Origin: Cupriavidus sp. MP-37
GTDB lineage: Bacteria > Pseudomonadota > Gammaproteobacteria > Burkholderiales > Burkholderiaceae
DNA length: 64,000 bases
Reading direction: 5' to 3'
NCBI RefSeq assembly: GCF_020618415.1
Contig: NZ_CP085345.1
Location: 1,364,001-1,428,000, forward strand
The position numbers were made by a program, and so were the translations under genes. Position 1 is the stretch's first letter, and every line of letters begins with the position of its first letter. Below are positions 26,755 to 34,446 of the stretch, in pieces. Under the pieces are notes generated by a model. That model was not told where the DNA came from. It was given only the letters and a program-made list of their open reading frames with translations, and ran no database searches.

Positions 26755-27102
26755 TCATGCATCGGCACCGCACGTAGGAGGCTCAAGACTCCATCTGTTG
26801 TTGGACGCAGCCTGCATGAATGACCGCGCAGTGTGATTTTTTCCAATGAAGTCGTGGCTAACGTGTCTAACAGGGGCCAGGAGAGCCAATTCAGTCGGTC
26901 GCTTGCCTGTGGACGATTCCTTACTGCAAAGCGAACGCCGGCCGCCGGATTTGAATGGCCGCAATGGGTCGAGCAGACGGCCGTAGCCTGGCGACGCACT
27001 GAGAAGAAATCCGGCCGCTGGTGGCCAATTCGCATAGTAAGTGTTAGGCAACCCAATGCCAGTTGCGCCGGCCGCAAGGATAGTGCGCCGCTTGGTCTGC
27101 AT
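26755..27102 (-). CDS. Small open frame coupled to the Mrr-like gene, possibly a truncated gene
   Basis: The ATG shares one base with the upstream gene's stop (TGATG), a common sign of translational coupling. The first residues (MQTKRRTILAAGATGIGLPN) resemble a Tat-type signal peptide with a twin-Arg. After about residue 55 the 115-residue product loses any protein-like pattern, so it may be the 5' remnant of a gene cut by later insertion of unrelated DNA. An opposing open frame of 118 codons exists on the plus strand with no ribosome-binding site. Low confidence as a functional gene. Confidence 0.35.
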   Translation of the reverse strand: MQTKRRTILAAGATGIGLPNTYYANWPPAAGFLLSASPGYGRLLDPLRPFKSGGRRSLCSKESSTGKRPTELALLAPVRHVSHDFIGKNHTARSFMQAASNNRWSLEPPTCGADA

Positions 27103-29195
27103 CAACACCATTTCGTATGCCGATCGACTAGGATTGCGTCGTCGCGCAATCTCGCGAACGGCACCATGCTGGCCCGGATGGCGCCCTGATCCGATTCCGC
27201 GAGCCACACATCGCAGTCGCCTAGCAATTCCAGCATGGCGCGAAACGCGCAGTCGGCAACGAAGCTGTTCAGCCCGACTCGCCCTTCTCGAATATGTTCG
27301 TGAATGGCGTCTATCAAGTCCGTGTGATCGGCGATTTCGCGGCGCAGGCCCAGTTTGGAACTGACGTATCCGACGTATCCGCGTTTGCCTTGAGCAACTA
27401 TGGCGATGGCCCGATACAGCGCCTCCATTTCACGCCTACGTATGAACGGCGCGGGCTCAGCCCGTGCGTGAAAGAATATCTGCAATGCCTCCGCGCTTTT
27501 GACGATGCTGGCGCACCACATGTTGTGGCGCATCAACGGCGGCTCGCGAAGATCGCGCACGACAAAGATTCTATCGAGATGGTCGGCAAACGCGCGGGCT
27601 TGTTTCGCACGCCATGGCAGCTTCCACCACTTGCCGAATTCGCGCTCATAAACCCATTGCTTCACTGCGGGAAGGAGCGAGACTGTTAGCCATTCCAGCA
27701 CGTACTCGCACGACCAGTCCCCTCGCTGTGAAAACGTCTGGTTCGGATCCAGGTCATTAGGTTGCCACAGCAACACCACCTCACGCCCAATGGAGAGTTG
27801 GTTGATCTTCGTCGCATACACAATGGCGTGATACCCAGCGTCGTATTGTTCGGTACTACGTTTGTGATAAGGCTTCAATACATTGCGATTGGCGTCGAAC
27901 ATGTGCCACGGTGTCGTGCCGTTGTCGACATCGTGCGCCTCAACAAATCGTCCTATTTCCTGCCATACGCTTTCGTCGACCGCTGCGAGCGCGACCTTGT
28001 TACCGGCCCATGTGACAAACGGAAAGTCCACAGCACACCACGCCGTTTCCAATTCAACCAGCGCGTCGCGCATGACATCTGTCAGCAGGTCAGCAACGCC
28101 AGCGATTTCTCGTGCGCCATCCTTCTGAAAGAAGATGCGGCAGTTCGGCAAATCGACGAGGTATTGGTCAGGGTTCTGATGCAGCGCGCCTGCGACGAAT
28201 CCCCGGTACGTGGGCGTCAGCGGCGCGTCGGTACCGAATAGGAACTTCTTCAACAGCCATGTGTGCCCCACTGTAAGCGTGATGCCCGCGACGTCCGGCC
28301 GTGCAAACGAGATGGCTGCGGAAGCACGCGCAAATTGCCGATCGGGCACGACAGCGCTCAGCGAGAACCATGGCCCCTTGAAATGCCAGCTATTTCCGTT
28401 TCGACTGACTTGTCGATGAATCCCATCAATCTCTAGCGAGGACGCGCGGTACCCATCGTCGCCGAGTTCGACCGAACCGCTCTGCGCCGATGGCAACGCG
28501 TCTCGATTCTGCGGACTAGACGAGGCACTCTGGGCAACCAGATCACGCGCCCAGCGTGCCACACGCTCTCTCGGATCAAAGAACGCCTTGCTCACTAACT
28601 CGTAGAAGGCAACCCGTTCCATCCACCGATTAGCAAACAAATCGATACTGTGCCAGGGAAAGAATTTGGACAGTATGTCCGGATAGGTCTGGACCCGCTG
28701 AGTCAGCGTATGCGCTGTCCACAGGTCGCCCTCGATGCCAGCCTGCTTCAATCGCTCCTTTTCCGTCGCCCAGCGCAGTGCCAGTTGGCCCCCGCCCATA
28801 TCCTGCTGCGCCACAATCATCGTGAAAGTCCGAGTGGAAGCTGCCCACGGCCCCTCGAGGAAGGCATCGACGGCTTTGGTCAGGCGCGTGGGATCGAAAG
28901 TTCTCCACGCTTTGCACTCGAATACGCTCAGCTTGCCAGTTTCTTGGGCGTCAAACGCAAACAAGTCGATGCCACCTTGTGCCTTTCCTTCGCCGCCAAG
29001 ACGTTTGCAGCCGGCCAGCGTATGGTCTTTCTTGAGTAACCACCAGCAGAACTGTTCGAACGTAGTGCCGCTCATCGCGGAGAAATCGAGCAACGGCTCG
29101 CCCAATGGAGACGCGGTCTTGCTGGTCAAAACGGTGGCATCGGGTGCCACGGAATCCGGCCATTCCTGAGGCAAGTCTGGAAGCGTGTCTGTCAT
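27102..29195 (-). CDS. Mrr-like restriction endonuclease-fold protein of unknown function
   Basis: Counting from the ATG used here (MTDTLPDLPQEW), the N-terminal 200 residues are an Mrr/PD-(D/E)XK nuclease: FEQFCWWLL (Glu 47), GGIDLFAFD (Asp 77) and FECKAW (Glu 93, Lys 95), i.e. the E-D-ExK set. The remaining 500 residues are unlike any domain I know. The total is 697 residues. The frame is open 31 codons further upstream to the next candidate start. It is the first of the minus-strand island genes, upstream of the STAND NTPase. The nuclease motif is plain; the role in defence is inferred from context. Confidence 0.68.
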   Translation of the reverse strand: MTDTLPDLPQEWPDSVAPDATVLTSKTASPLGEPLLDFSAMSGTTFEQFCWWLLKKDHTLAGCKRLGGEGKAQGGIDLFAFDAQETGKLSVFECKAWRTFDPTRLTKAVDAFLEGPWAASTRTFTMIVAQQDMGGGQLALRWATEKERLKQAGIEGDLWTAHTLTQRVQTYPDILSKFFPWHSIDLFANRWMERVAFYELVSKAFFDPRERVARWARDLVAQSASSSPQNRDALPSAQSGSVELGDDGYRASSLEIDGIHRQVSRNGNSWHFKGPWFSLSAVVPDRQFARASAAISFARPDVAGITLTVGHTWLLKKFLFGTDAPLTPTYRGFVAGALHQNPDQYLVDLPNCRIFFQKDGAREIAGVADLLTDVMRDALVELETAWCAVDFPFVTWAGNKVALAAVDESVWQEIGRFVEAHDVDNGTTPWHMFDANRNVLKPYHKRSTEQYDAGYHAIVYATKINQLSIGREVVLLWQPNDLDPNQTFSQRGDWSCEYVLEWLTVSLLPAVKQWVYEREFGKWWKLPWRAKQARAFADHLDRIFVVRDLREPPLMRHNMWCASIVKSAEALQIFFHARAEPAPFIRRREMEALYRAIAIVAQGKRGYVGYVSSKLGLRREIADHTDLIDAIHEHIREGRVGLNSFVADCAFRAMLELLGDCDVWLAESDQGAIRASMVPFARLRDDAILVDRHTKWC

Positions 29196-29672
29196 CGTTG
29201 TGGATTCGCGGATACGGAGTGTCTTAGGGCTCCTCAGCCGAATCATGACATGAGCTAACGCTCGCGAGCGAGACAGACTGGCAAGCATCCCACCACGGTG
29301 GGGTCAAGGATTTATCCCGATGAGTCGCCGCCCCCAATCAACCTTGAGAAAACAGCTCCTGCCGCGAGCGATCCTGAATTCCGGTCAGAATCGAACGCTC
29401 ATGGCACTGGCCGATCAGCCTGGAATAGGGCGGTGTGTAAGAGTTGCGAAGCGGGCCGCCAATCCAAGGCCCGTCGCGCCTTGTGGACAGGCAACAGGCT
29501 GAGCAAGCCAGCATCTCGAAGTTGGGTGTCTGCGGGCCACAACAGTGCGAAGCGCGGCAGGCCACCAGGCTCGCTAGAATACCCGGAACGCTCTAGCGGC
29601 GATGGACTGCATTGCGCCTAAACTGCGCGGCCCGCAATCGGCCAGACTGGCCATATCGCTAAAGGAGAAAAG
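29196..29672. other. Gene-free stretch upstream of the Mrr-like gene
   Basis: About 480 bases of mixed composition. Presumably it carries the promoter of the leftward island genes. I see no repeat, terminator or RNA gene, and the short open frames in it lack ribosome-binding sites. Confidence 0.35.
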
Positions 29673-30053
29673 ATGCAGCCCCGAACGAAATTCTCGCCAG
29701 CTAAAGGCACACGTGTGGCCGCCGCCATTGCATCCTGCGGCGGGGCCTCCATTGCCGTTCTTGTCTCGCTTATGTTTGCCACTTCAGCCGTGGCCGGGTC
29801 CATCCGTGCAGATTGGCTAGTAACCTTGCCGCTACTCGCCTGGATATCACTTTCCGTCATGACCGTTCGCTGGATTCAGAACCGCGCTTGTCATTGACTG
29901 TGGCCTGTTGCAGGGACTATTTGCGGCATTGCCTCTAGCGTTGCATTCATTCCGATCGCAATTTTCTACATCGCTGCAGTGCCTCTCGCCATTTACCTGG
30001 TTTTCTGGCACCTGCGGCATCCCACCGGGTTTCCGTTGAGTCGAAAGACCTGA
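29673..30053 (+). pseudogene. Small multi-pass membrane protein gene interrupted by an in-frame TGA
   Basis: A strong ribosome-binding site (AAAGGAG) precedes an ATG whose frame runs 74 codons with two hydrophobic segments (ASIAVLVSLMFATSAVAG and WLVTLPLLAWISLSVMTV), stops at TGA (29895-29897), and then stays open in the same frame for 51 codons encoding a third hydrophobic segment (VAFIPIAIFYIAAVPLAIYL) and a basic end (HLRHPTGFPLSRKT). A 125-residue three-helix membrane protein broken by one nonsense codon is the simplest reading. The alternative is a genuine 74-residue protein with coincidental downstream frame. The family is unknown. Confidence 0.55.
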
Positions 30054-30239
30054 GTTGCCAAGTGGTCGATCAGTTCGCGTGAAGCGAATGGCTCCGGCTA
30101 CTGTCAGCTCAGCAACGAACCGGGCCAATTGCCTGGCTGCTTTCAGCGGGCCAGGATTCGGAACGGCGCGTCGCGATACCGATGACGGGAAACGGGCGGG
30201 GTCGGCAGCCAATATCACGACTGCCCACCCGTCCCAACA

Positions 30240-30530
30240 TCACTCAACCCCCAACCCCAACCCCTCCACCACCGCTAACTCACTCAAAACCTGCGTCTCA
30301 TGCGCCAGCGTAGCCGCCAGGGAAAGCAACCCCTTCCAAACCCCCTGCTCCAAATCAGCGGCCTCCAAACTAACAGCCCCATGCTCACTAGCCATGAGCA
30401 ATAACCCATGAAGCTGCGCCGCCCGCTGCACCGCAAGACTCAACGGATTCTCCCCAGGGGTGTGAGCGGTGACGAGCATGTCGACACCATTGTGTTCCGC
30501 AGTAATACCGTGATGACTATGGCTATACAT
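30240..30530 (-). CDS. Small conserved-type protein of unknown function behind a structured leader
   Basis: The 96-residue product (MYSHSHHGITAEHNGVDMLV onward) is hydrophilic at the start and helical after that (LSLAVQRAAQLHGLLLMASE, WKGLLSLAATLAHETQVLSE). Its shape recalls small DUF3077-type proteins of Pseudomonas, but I cannot claim homology. The start is chosen because of the strong GGAGG six bases before it; the frame is open much further upstream, but that part runs through the structured RNA element and is an artefact. The start overlaps the stop of a 34-codon upstream gene by eight bases, so the two are probably coupled. Confidence 0.7.
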   Translation of the reverse strand: MYSHSHHGITAEHNGVDMLVTAHTPGENPLSLAVQRAAQLHGLLLMASEHGAVSLEAADLEQGVWKGLLSLAATLAHETQVLSELAVVEGLGLGVE

Positions 30531-30627
30531 GACGCACCTCCGCAATCGAGGTATGCGGGCGTTGATGCAGCATGAAAGCGCGGGGAATAGCCAATCGCCC
30601 GGAACGGGCGAGCAACGACTGATACAT
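30523..30627 (-). CDS. 34-codon small ORF with strong ribosome-binding site
   Basis: A very good ribosome-binding site (GAGGAGG) precedes an ATG that encodes MYQSLLARSGRLAIPRAFML followed by HQRPHTSIAEVRHV, then TAG. The last eight bases overlap the start of the next gene (ATGTATAG), the arrangement of a coupled or leader peptide. It follows the structured RNA element on the same strand. No signal peptide; the peptide is basic. Whether the product works or the act of translation matters is open. Confidence 0.55.
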   Translation of the reverse strand: MYQSLLARSGRLAIPRAFMLHQRPHTSIAEVRHV

Positions 30628-30661
30628 GGAACTACCTCCTCATACAGGTTCAGTCCCGCTA

Positions 30662-30845
30662 CCCCGCTGCTAATCGGGGCGGGCGGGCGCAAGGCAGGGT
30701 TAGCAGACCGGTGAGAAGGAGCCGGCGAGCTCGAGAGCTCCCCCGCCATGGCCCGCCCATAGAAATGGCGTGCGCGGACACGGCGGATGTAAGGATACCG
30801 CCAGAAGGCGGATCGGCTAAAGTTCTCACTCGGGCTGCTAAACCC
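30662..30845 (-). ncRNA. Candidate structured, possibly switching, RNA leader
   Basis: Read on the minus strand, a segment A GGGTTTAGCAG (30845-30835) pairs with segment B CTGCTAACCC (30706-30697), and just inside it GTGAGAA/TTCTCAC (30829-30823 with 30717-30711) pairs too. The enclosed part folds into three hairpins: CCGCC/GGCGG (30798-30811), GCCAT/ATGGC (30745-30769) and GAGCTC/GAGCTC (30727-30740). Downstream, a third segment ATTAGCAG (30674-30667) sits in the loop of a CCCCG/CGGGG hairpin and is also complementary to B. A:B and B:A' pairing exclude one another. Two small coding genes follow at once. Confidence 0.6.
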
Positions 30846-31077
30846 GGTCGCCACGACGCAGCGACGAGCCCAGTATGTAGAGAGCCAGCAAGCGCGAGCA
30901 TGGGCAAACTCTTAAAAATGCGTGCCAAACCGAAACGTTCTGGGAGCGACATTGTTTCGTTGTCGGCCCGAAGCTGAAACCGCCCCCCACCGTTCATTCG
31001 CATTCCAGGTAAGCCCATCCACCCAGCAGGTACGGAACCTGCAAATGCCCTGTCGTCCTCCCCCACCCCACCCCGCC

Positions 31078-31998
31078 ATGAACCCTATCACCCTGATCGG
31101 CGCCCCCACCGACGTCGGGGCCGGCACGCGCGGCGCCTCGATGGGCCCGGAGGCGCTGCGTGTCGCTGGCCTGGCAGAGGCGCTGTTACGCAATGACTTG
31201 CTGGTCGAGGACGCAGGCAACCTGAGCGGGCCCGCCAATCCCTGGCTACCGCCGCAGGACGGCATGCGTCACTTTGACGAAGTGGTGGCGTGGAACCGTG
31301 CCGTCTATGACGCGTGCCTCGGCACGCTGCAGGCGGGCCGGATGCCGCTGCTGATGGGCGGCGACCATTGCCTGGCGATCGGCTCGATCAGCGCGGCGGC
31401 GCGTTATTGCCGCGATACCGGCAAGACGCTGATGGTGCTGTGGCTCGACGCCCACGCCGACGCCAATATCGGCGCTACCACGCCTACCGGGAACATGCAT
31501 GGCATGCCGGTGGCGTGCCTGTGCGGAGACGGTCCGGCGCCGCTGACCACGCTGGCCGGCGCGGCGCCGGCGGTGCCGCGCAGCGCGATCCGGCAGATCG
31601 GCATCCGCAGCGTCGATGCGGAGGAGAAGCGGCGCCTGCACGCGTTGCAACTGGCGGTGTATGACATGCGCTACATCGACGAGAACGGCATGCGTCACAC
31701 CATGCAGCAGGCGCTGGCTGGCCTCGATACGCAGACGCACCTGCATGTCAGCTTTGACGTGGATTTCCTGGACTGTGCGATTGCGCCGGGCGTGGGGACG
31801 ACCGTGCCGGGCGGGCCGACCTACCGCGAGACCCAGCTCTGCATGGAAATGATCGCCGATACCGGACGGCTGGCGTCGCTGGACGTGATGGAGCTGAATC
31901 CGGCCTGCGACGTGCGCAACCAGACCGCGCGGCTGGCTGTGGACCTGGTGGAAAGCCTGTTCGGCAAATCGACGCTGTGGCGTCCGCCACCTGCCTAG
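31078..31998 (+). CDS. rocF: Arginase
   Basis: Arginase hydrolyses arginine to ornithine and urea. The 306-residue protein has all the binuclear manganese ligands: GGDHCLAIGS, LWLDAHADAN and SFDVDFLD, plus the family start NPITLIGAPTDVGAGTRGAS and the substrate loop NMHGMPVA. I chose the ATG before NPITLIG because it matches the family start; upstream in-frame ATGs exist, including one 11 codons earlier after a weak GGAA. It stands alone, with ordinary high-GC codon use, and marks the return to core chromosome after the island. Confidence 0.93.
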   Translation: MNPITLIGAPTDVGAGTRGASMGPEALRVAGLAEALLRNDLLVEDAGNLSGPANPWLPPQDGMRHFDEVVAWNRAVYDACLGTLQAGRMPLLMGGDHCLAIGSISAAARYCRDTGKTLMVLWLDAHADANIGATTPTGNMHGMPVACLCGDGPAPLTTLAGAAPAVPRSAIRQIGIRSVDAEEKRRLHALQLAVYDMRYIDENGMRHTMQQALAGLDTQTHLHVSFDVDFLDCAIAPGVGTTVPGGPTYRETQLCMEMIADTGRLASLDVMELNPACDVRNQTARLAVDLVESLFGKSTLWRPPPA

Positions 31999-32277
31999 GC
32001 TTTACATCCTTGCCTGTCGACGCTTCGGTATTACCGCGGCGGCTGGAAGCCGACACGGCAGAGCCGGTGTGCCCGTGTCGTTCCCTCCAGTGCTGCACGT
32101 AGTTTCTGCAACGCGCCTGCCACGGTAATCCGGCAGTCAGCCTGAACACGCCATCAGGTTATGCCAGGAAGACCGACCCGGCTACCGGCACAAGGCTTGC
32201 ATACGCCGTCGCCATCCGAATCTGAACGCTCTCGTCACCTGCACTTTCCCGTCGCGGGGTCGAACCAAGGAGGCTTC
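31999..32277. other. Gap between arginase and ferritin-like operon
   Basis: This must hold the promoter for the ferritin-like pair. I see no clear -10/-35 pair, terminator or repeat. Confidence 0.3.
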
Positions 32278-33453
32278 ATGGAAACTCTCACTAGCTTGCT
32301 GGATGCCAAAGGCTGTCCGTTGGGGCAGCAGCGGTTCACATGGAAGGACATCACGCCAACGCCGATCAGCAAACTGGACGACGACGCCTTCACCCGCGTG
32401 CGGATCATCCTGATGAACGGGCTGGAGCTCGATGCACTGCGGCTCAAGCACATCATGGCAAGGTGCAACCGCGAACTGCGTACCGAGCTGGCGCAGGTGC
32501 GGCGCATCGAGCAGCATCAGGCGACGACGATCAACTGGCTGATCGGCGCGGATCATTCCCCGCTGGAAACGACAATCGGCTATGAGCAGGTCGCCATCGA
32601 AGTCACGGCCGCGGTGGCGCAGACGGAGCCGGATCCGTACCAGGCGCAGGCGTATCGCTTCGGCCTGCTGGAGGATTTCGATCACCTGTATCGCTACAGC
32701 GCCTTGCTCGACCGCCTGGAAGGCAAGGATGCCAACAATATTACGCAGGGGTACACCGACATCGTGCCGGGCCGTCCCACCTGGGTCGAGCATCGCGCGC
32801 CGCAGGACGACGTGCGCGAAAGCTACGACCGCGCTACCGCCGCGCTGATTACGAAAATCCATGCCGCCATGATCACCGCGGCGGAATACCAGACCCATGA
32901 CTACTACATGAATATCGGGCCGACCTTTACCGACCCGATCGCGCGCCAGCTCTATGCGGAGATTGCCTCGATCGAAGAGCAGCACGTCACCCAGTACGGA
33001 TCGCTGACCGACCCTGACGAGAGCATGATCGAGAAATGGGTGATCCACGAAGCCATGGAGGCCTACAACTACTACAGCTGCGTGGAGCAGGAAACCAACC
33101 CGAGAATCAAGGCGATCTGGGAGCGTTTCCTGGACTATGAGCTCGGCCACCTGAACCTTGCTTGCGAGATGCTGAAGCGCCATGAGAACCGGGATCCGGC
33201 GGAGCTGCTCTCCGGCGAGCTTCCCAAGCCGGTGGATTTCTCCAGCCAGCGCGATTATGTGCGCAAGGTATTGGCCAGCGAGGTCAACTTGCGTGCCAAC
33301 GGCAAGGACTTTGTGCCGCTGGAACAGGACAGTCCGGCCTCGGTGGCTTATCGCGAGCAGATGAACACGGACGGTTCGCCGTCACGCATCGTCTCGGAAG
33401 GCTATGTCTGGACTCCGGGAACGGAGCTGGTGCGACTACGCAAGGCGGCCTGA
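32278..33453 (+). CDS. Ferritin-like di-iron domain protein
   Basis: The protein is 390 residues from the ATG after AAGGAGG. Long helices carry ferritin-type metal motifs: ASIEEQHVTQYG (ExxH) and DYELGHLNLACEML (ExxH), with a partner Glu in WVIHEAMEAYNYYS. This is the pattern of a four-helix di-iron protein, larger than ferritin or bacterioferritin, with an extra N-terminal helical part. The substrate is unknown; oxidative-stress or iron-handling roles are plausible. It is followed within 80 bases by a second ferritin-like gene on the same strand, so the two are probably cotranscribed. Confidence 0.72.
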   Translation: METLTSLLDAKGCPLGQQRFTWKDITPTPISKLDDDAFTRVRIILMNGLELDALRLKHIMARCNRELRTELAQVRRIEQHQATTINWLIGADHSPLETTIGYEQVAIEVTAAVAQTEPDPYQAQAYRFGLLEDFDHLYRYSALLDRLEGKDANNITQGYTDIVPGRPTWVEHRAPQDDVRESYDRATAALITKIHAAMITAAEYQTHDYYMNIGPTFTDPIARQLYAEIASIEEQHVTQYGSLTDPDESMIEKWVIHEAMEAYNYYSCVEQETNPRIKAIWERFLDYELGHLNLACEMLKRHENRDPAELLSGELPKPVDFSSQRDYVRKVLASEVNLRANGKDFVPLEQDSPASVAYREQMNTDGSPSRIVSEGYVWTPGTELVRLRKAA

Positions 33454-33528
33454 CGGCATCGGCATGACCTGCGGCAAGCGCGACGCGCAAGACCGTACGC
33501 GCAAGACATGGATACAGGAGCTAAGCAT

Positions 33529-34287
33529 ATGGAACGCACCGTCAAGATGGGAATGAACCGCACCGGAACGATGATGTCGCCACTGGATACCGAAGCGATG
33601 CAGCGTTACGCCGACGCCATGGGCAGCGACAGCCCGTCGTCGGCCAGCAATCCGACCGACAAGGCCGGCTCGCCGATGCTGGCGGATGCGCTGCGCGCGG
33701 CGCTGACCATGGAGGCCGGCCGCATCGGCTCGGTGCCGCTGCCAGCCAGCGTCAAGGGCATGGTGGCGACCACCGTCGACAAGGCGACCGGCAACGCCCC
33801 CGAAGTGCTGATCGACAAACTGGCGGAGCGGCTCGCCTTCGAACGTACCGGCACGCGGTTGTACGAGTCGCTGCTGGCCCGGGCGCCGCAGTTTGACGCG
33901 GCAGCCATCGATCCGGACATGCTGGCGACGATGCAGCAGTTCCACGACGAGGAGGCGCAGCATTTCGCCTTGGTGGAGGCGGCGATGCGAGAGATCGGCG
34001 CCGATCCGACCGCGATGACGCCGTGTGCCGACACCAGCGCGGTGGCCTCGTCGGGGGTCCTGAAGGTGATTGCGGATCCGCGGACCTCACTGCCGCAATG
34101 CCTGAGCGCGGTGCTGACGGCCGAGATGACGGATAACGCCGGGTGGGAGCTGCTGATCAAGCTGGCGCAGGCCAGTGGCCACGAGGAAATGGCACGCAGC
34201 TTTGGCGACGCGCATCTCGCCGAAGGCCGCCATATGGAGACCATCAAGCGGTGGCTCGAGGCTGCGGTACTCGCCGAGGGGGCGTAA
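33529..34287 (+). CDS. Second ferritin-like di-iron protein
   Basis: The 252-residue protein starts at an ATG after CAGGAG; an ATG seven codons earlier is possible. After a disordered N terminus it shows the four metal-ligand helices: AFERTGTRLYESLL, FHDEEAQHFALVE (ExxH), TAEMTDNAGWELL and HLAEGRHMETIKRW (ExxH), a complete ferritin-like di-iron set. It is distinct in sequence from the neighbour upstream, with which it likely forms an operon. Biological role unknown. Confidence 0.72.
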   Translation: MERTVKMGMNRTGTMMSPLDTEAMQRYADAMGSDSPSSASNPTDKAGSPMLADALRAALTMEAGRIGSVPLPASVKGMVATTVDKATGNAPEVLIDKLAERLAFERTGTRLYESLLARAPQFDAAAIDPDMLATMQQFHDEEAQHFALVEAAMREIGADPTAMTPCADTSAVASSGVLKVIADPRTSLPQCLSAVLTAEMTDNAGWELLIKLAQASGHEEMARSFGDAHLAEGRHMETIKRWLEAAVLAEGA

Positions 34288-34300
34288 GGAACCGAGCGGG

Positions 34301-34361
34301 CGAAAGCGGGAATCCAGCGTCGTTGAAAGTCACTGGGTCCCCGCTTTCGCGGGGACGACGG
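34301..34361. repeat. Intergenic palindrome, AATCCAGCGTC family (copy 1)
   Basis: CGAAAGCGGG-AATCCAGCGTCGTTGAAAGTCACTGGGT-CCCCGCTTTCG is an imperfect long palindrome. Related copies lie at 38311-38378, 41022-41171 and 50458-50547. It sits between convergent ferritin-like and cheZ genes, and may serve as a bidirectional terminator or repetitive extragenic element. Confidence 0.8.
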
Positions 34362-34446
34362 TCACTTAGGTCCGCGGCCGATTACCGATCTGGAGAACCG
34401 CTACGGCGGCCCGGACAGCGAGCAATGCAAGCCTTGACGGGAAACG

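Noticed and set aside
26833..27189. A 118-codon plus-strand frame between island genes
   Set aside because: No ribosome-binding site, no protein-like composition, and it overlaps the end of the Mrr-like gene on the opposite strand.
30240..30854. A 204-codon frame including the 96-residue protein and the region upstream
   Set aside because: The upstream half coincides with the structured RNA and the 34-codon ORF. The real ribosome-binding site is directly before the internal ATG at 30530.
30925..30935. TGGCACG as a possible sigma-54 -24 element upstream of the RNA leader (minus strand)
   Set aside because: The matching -12 GC is not at the required distance; the sequence there reads TTTTTA.
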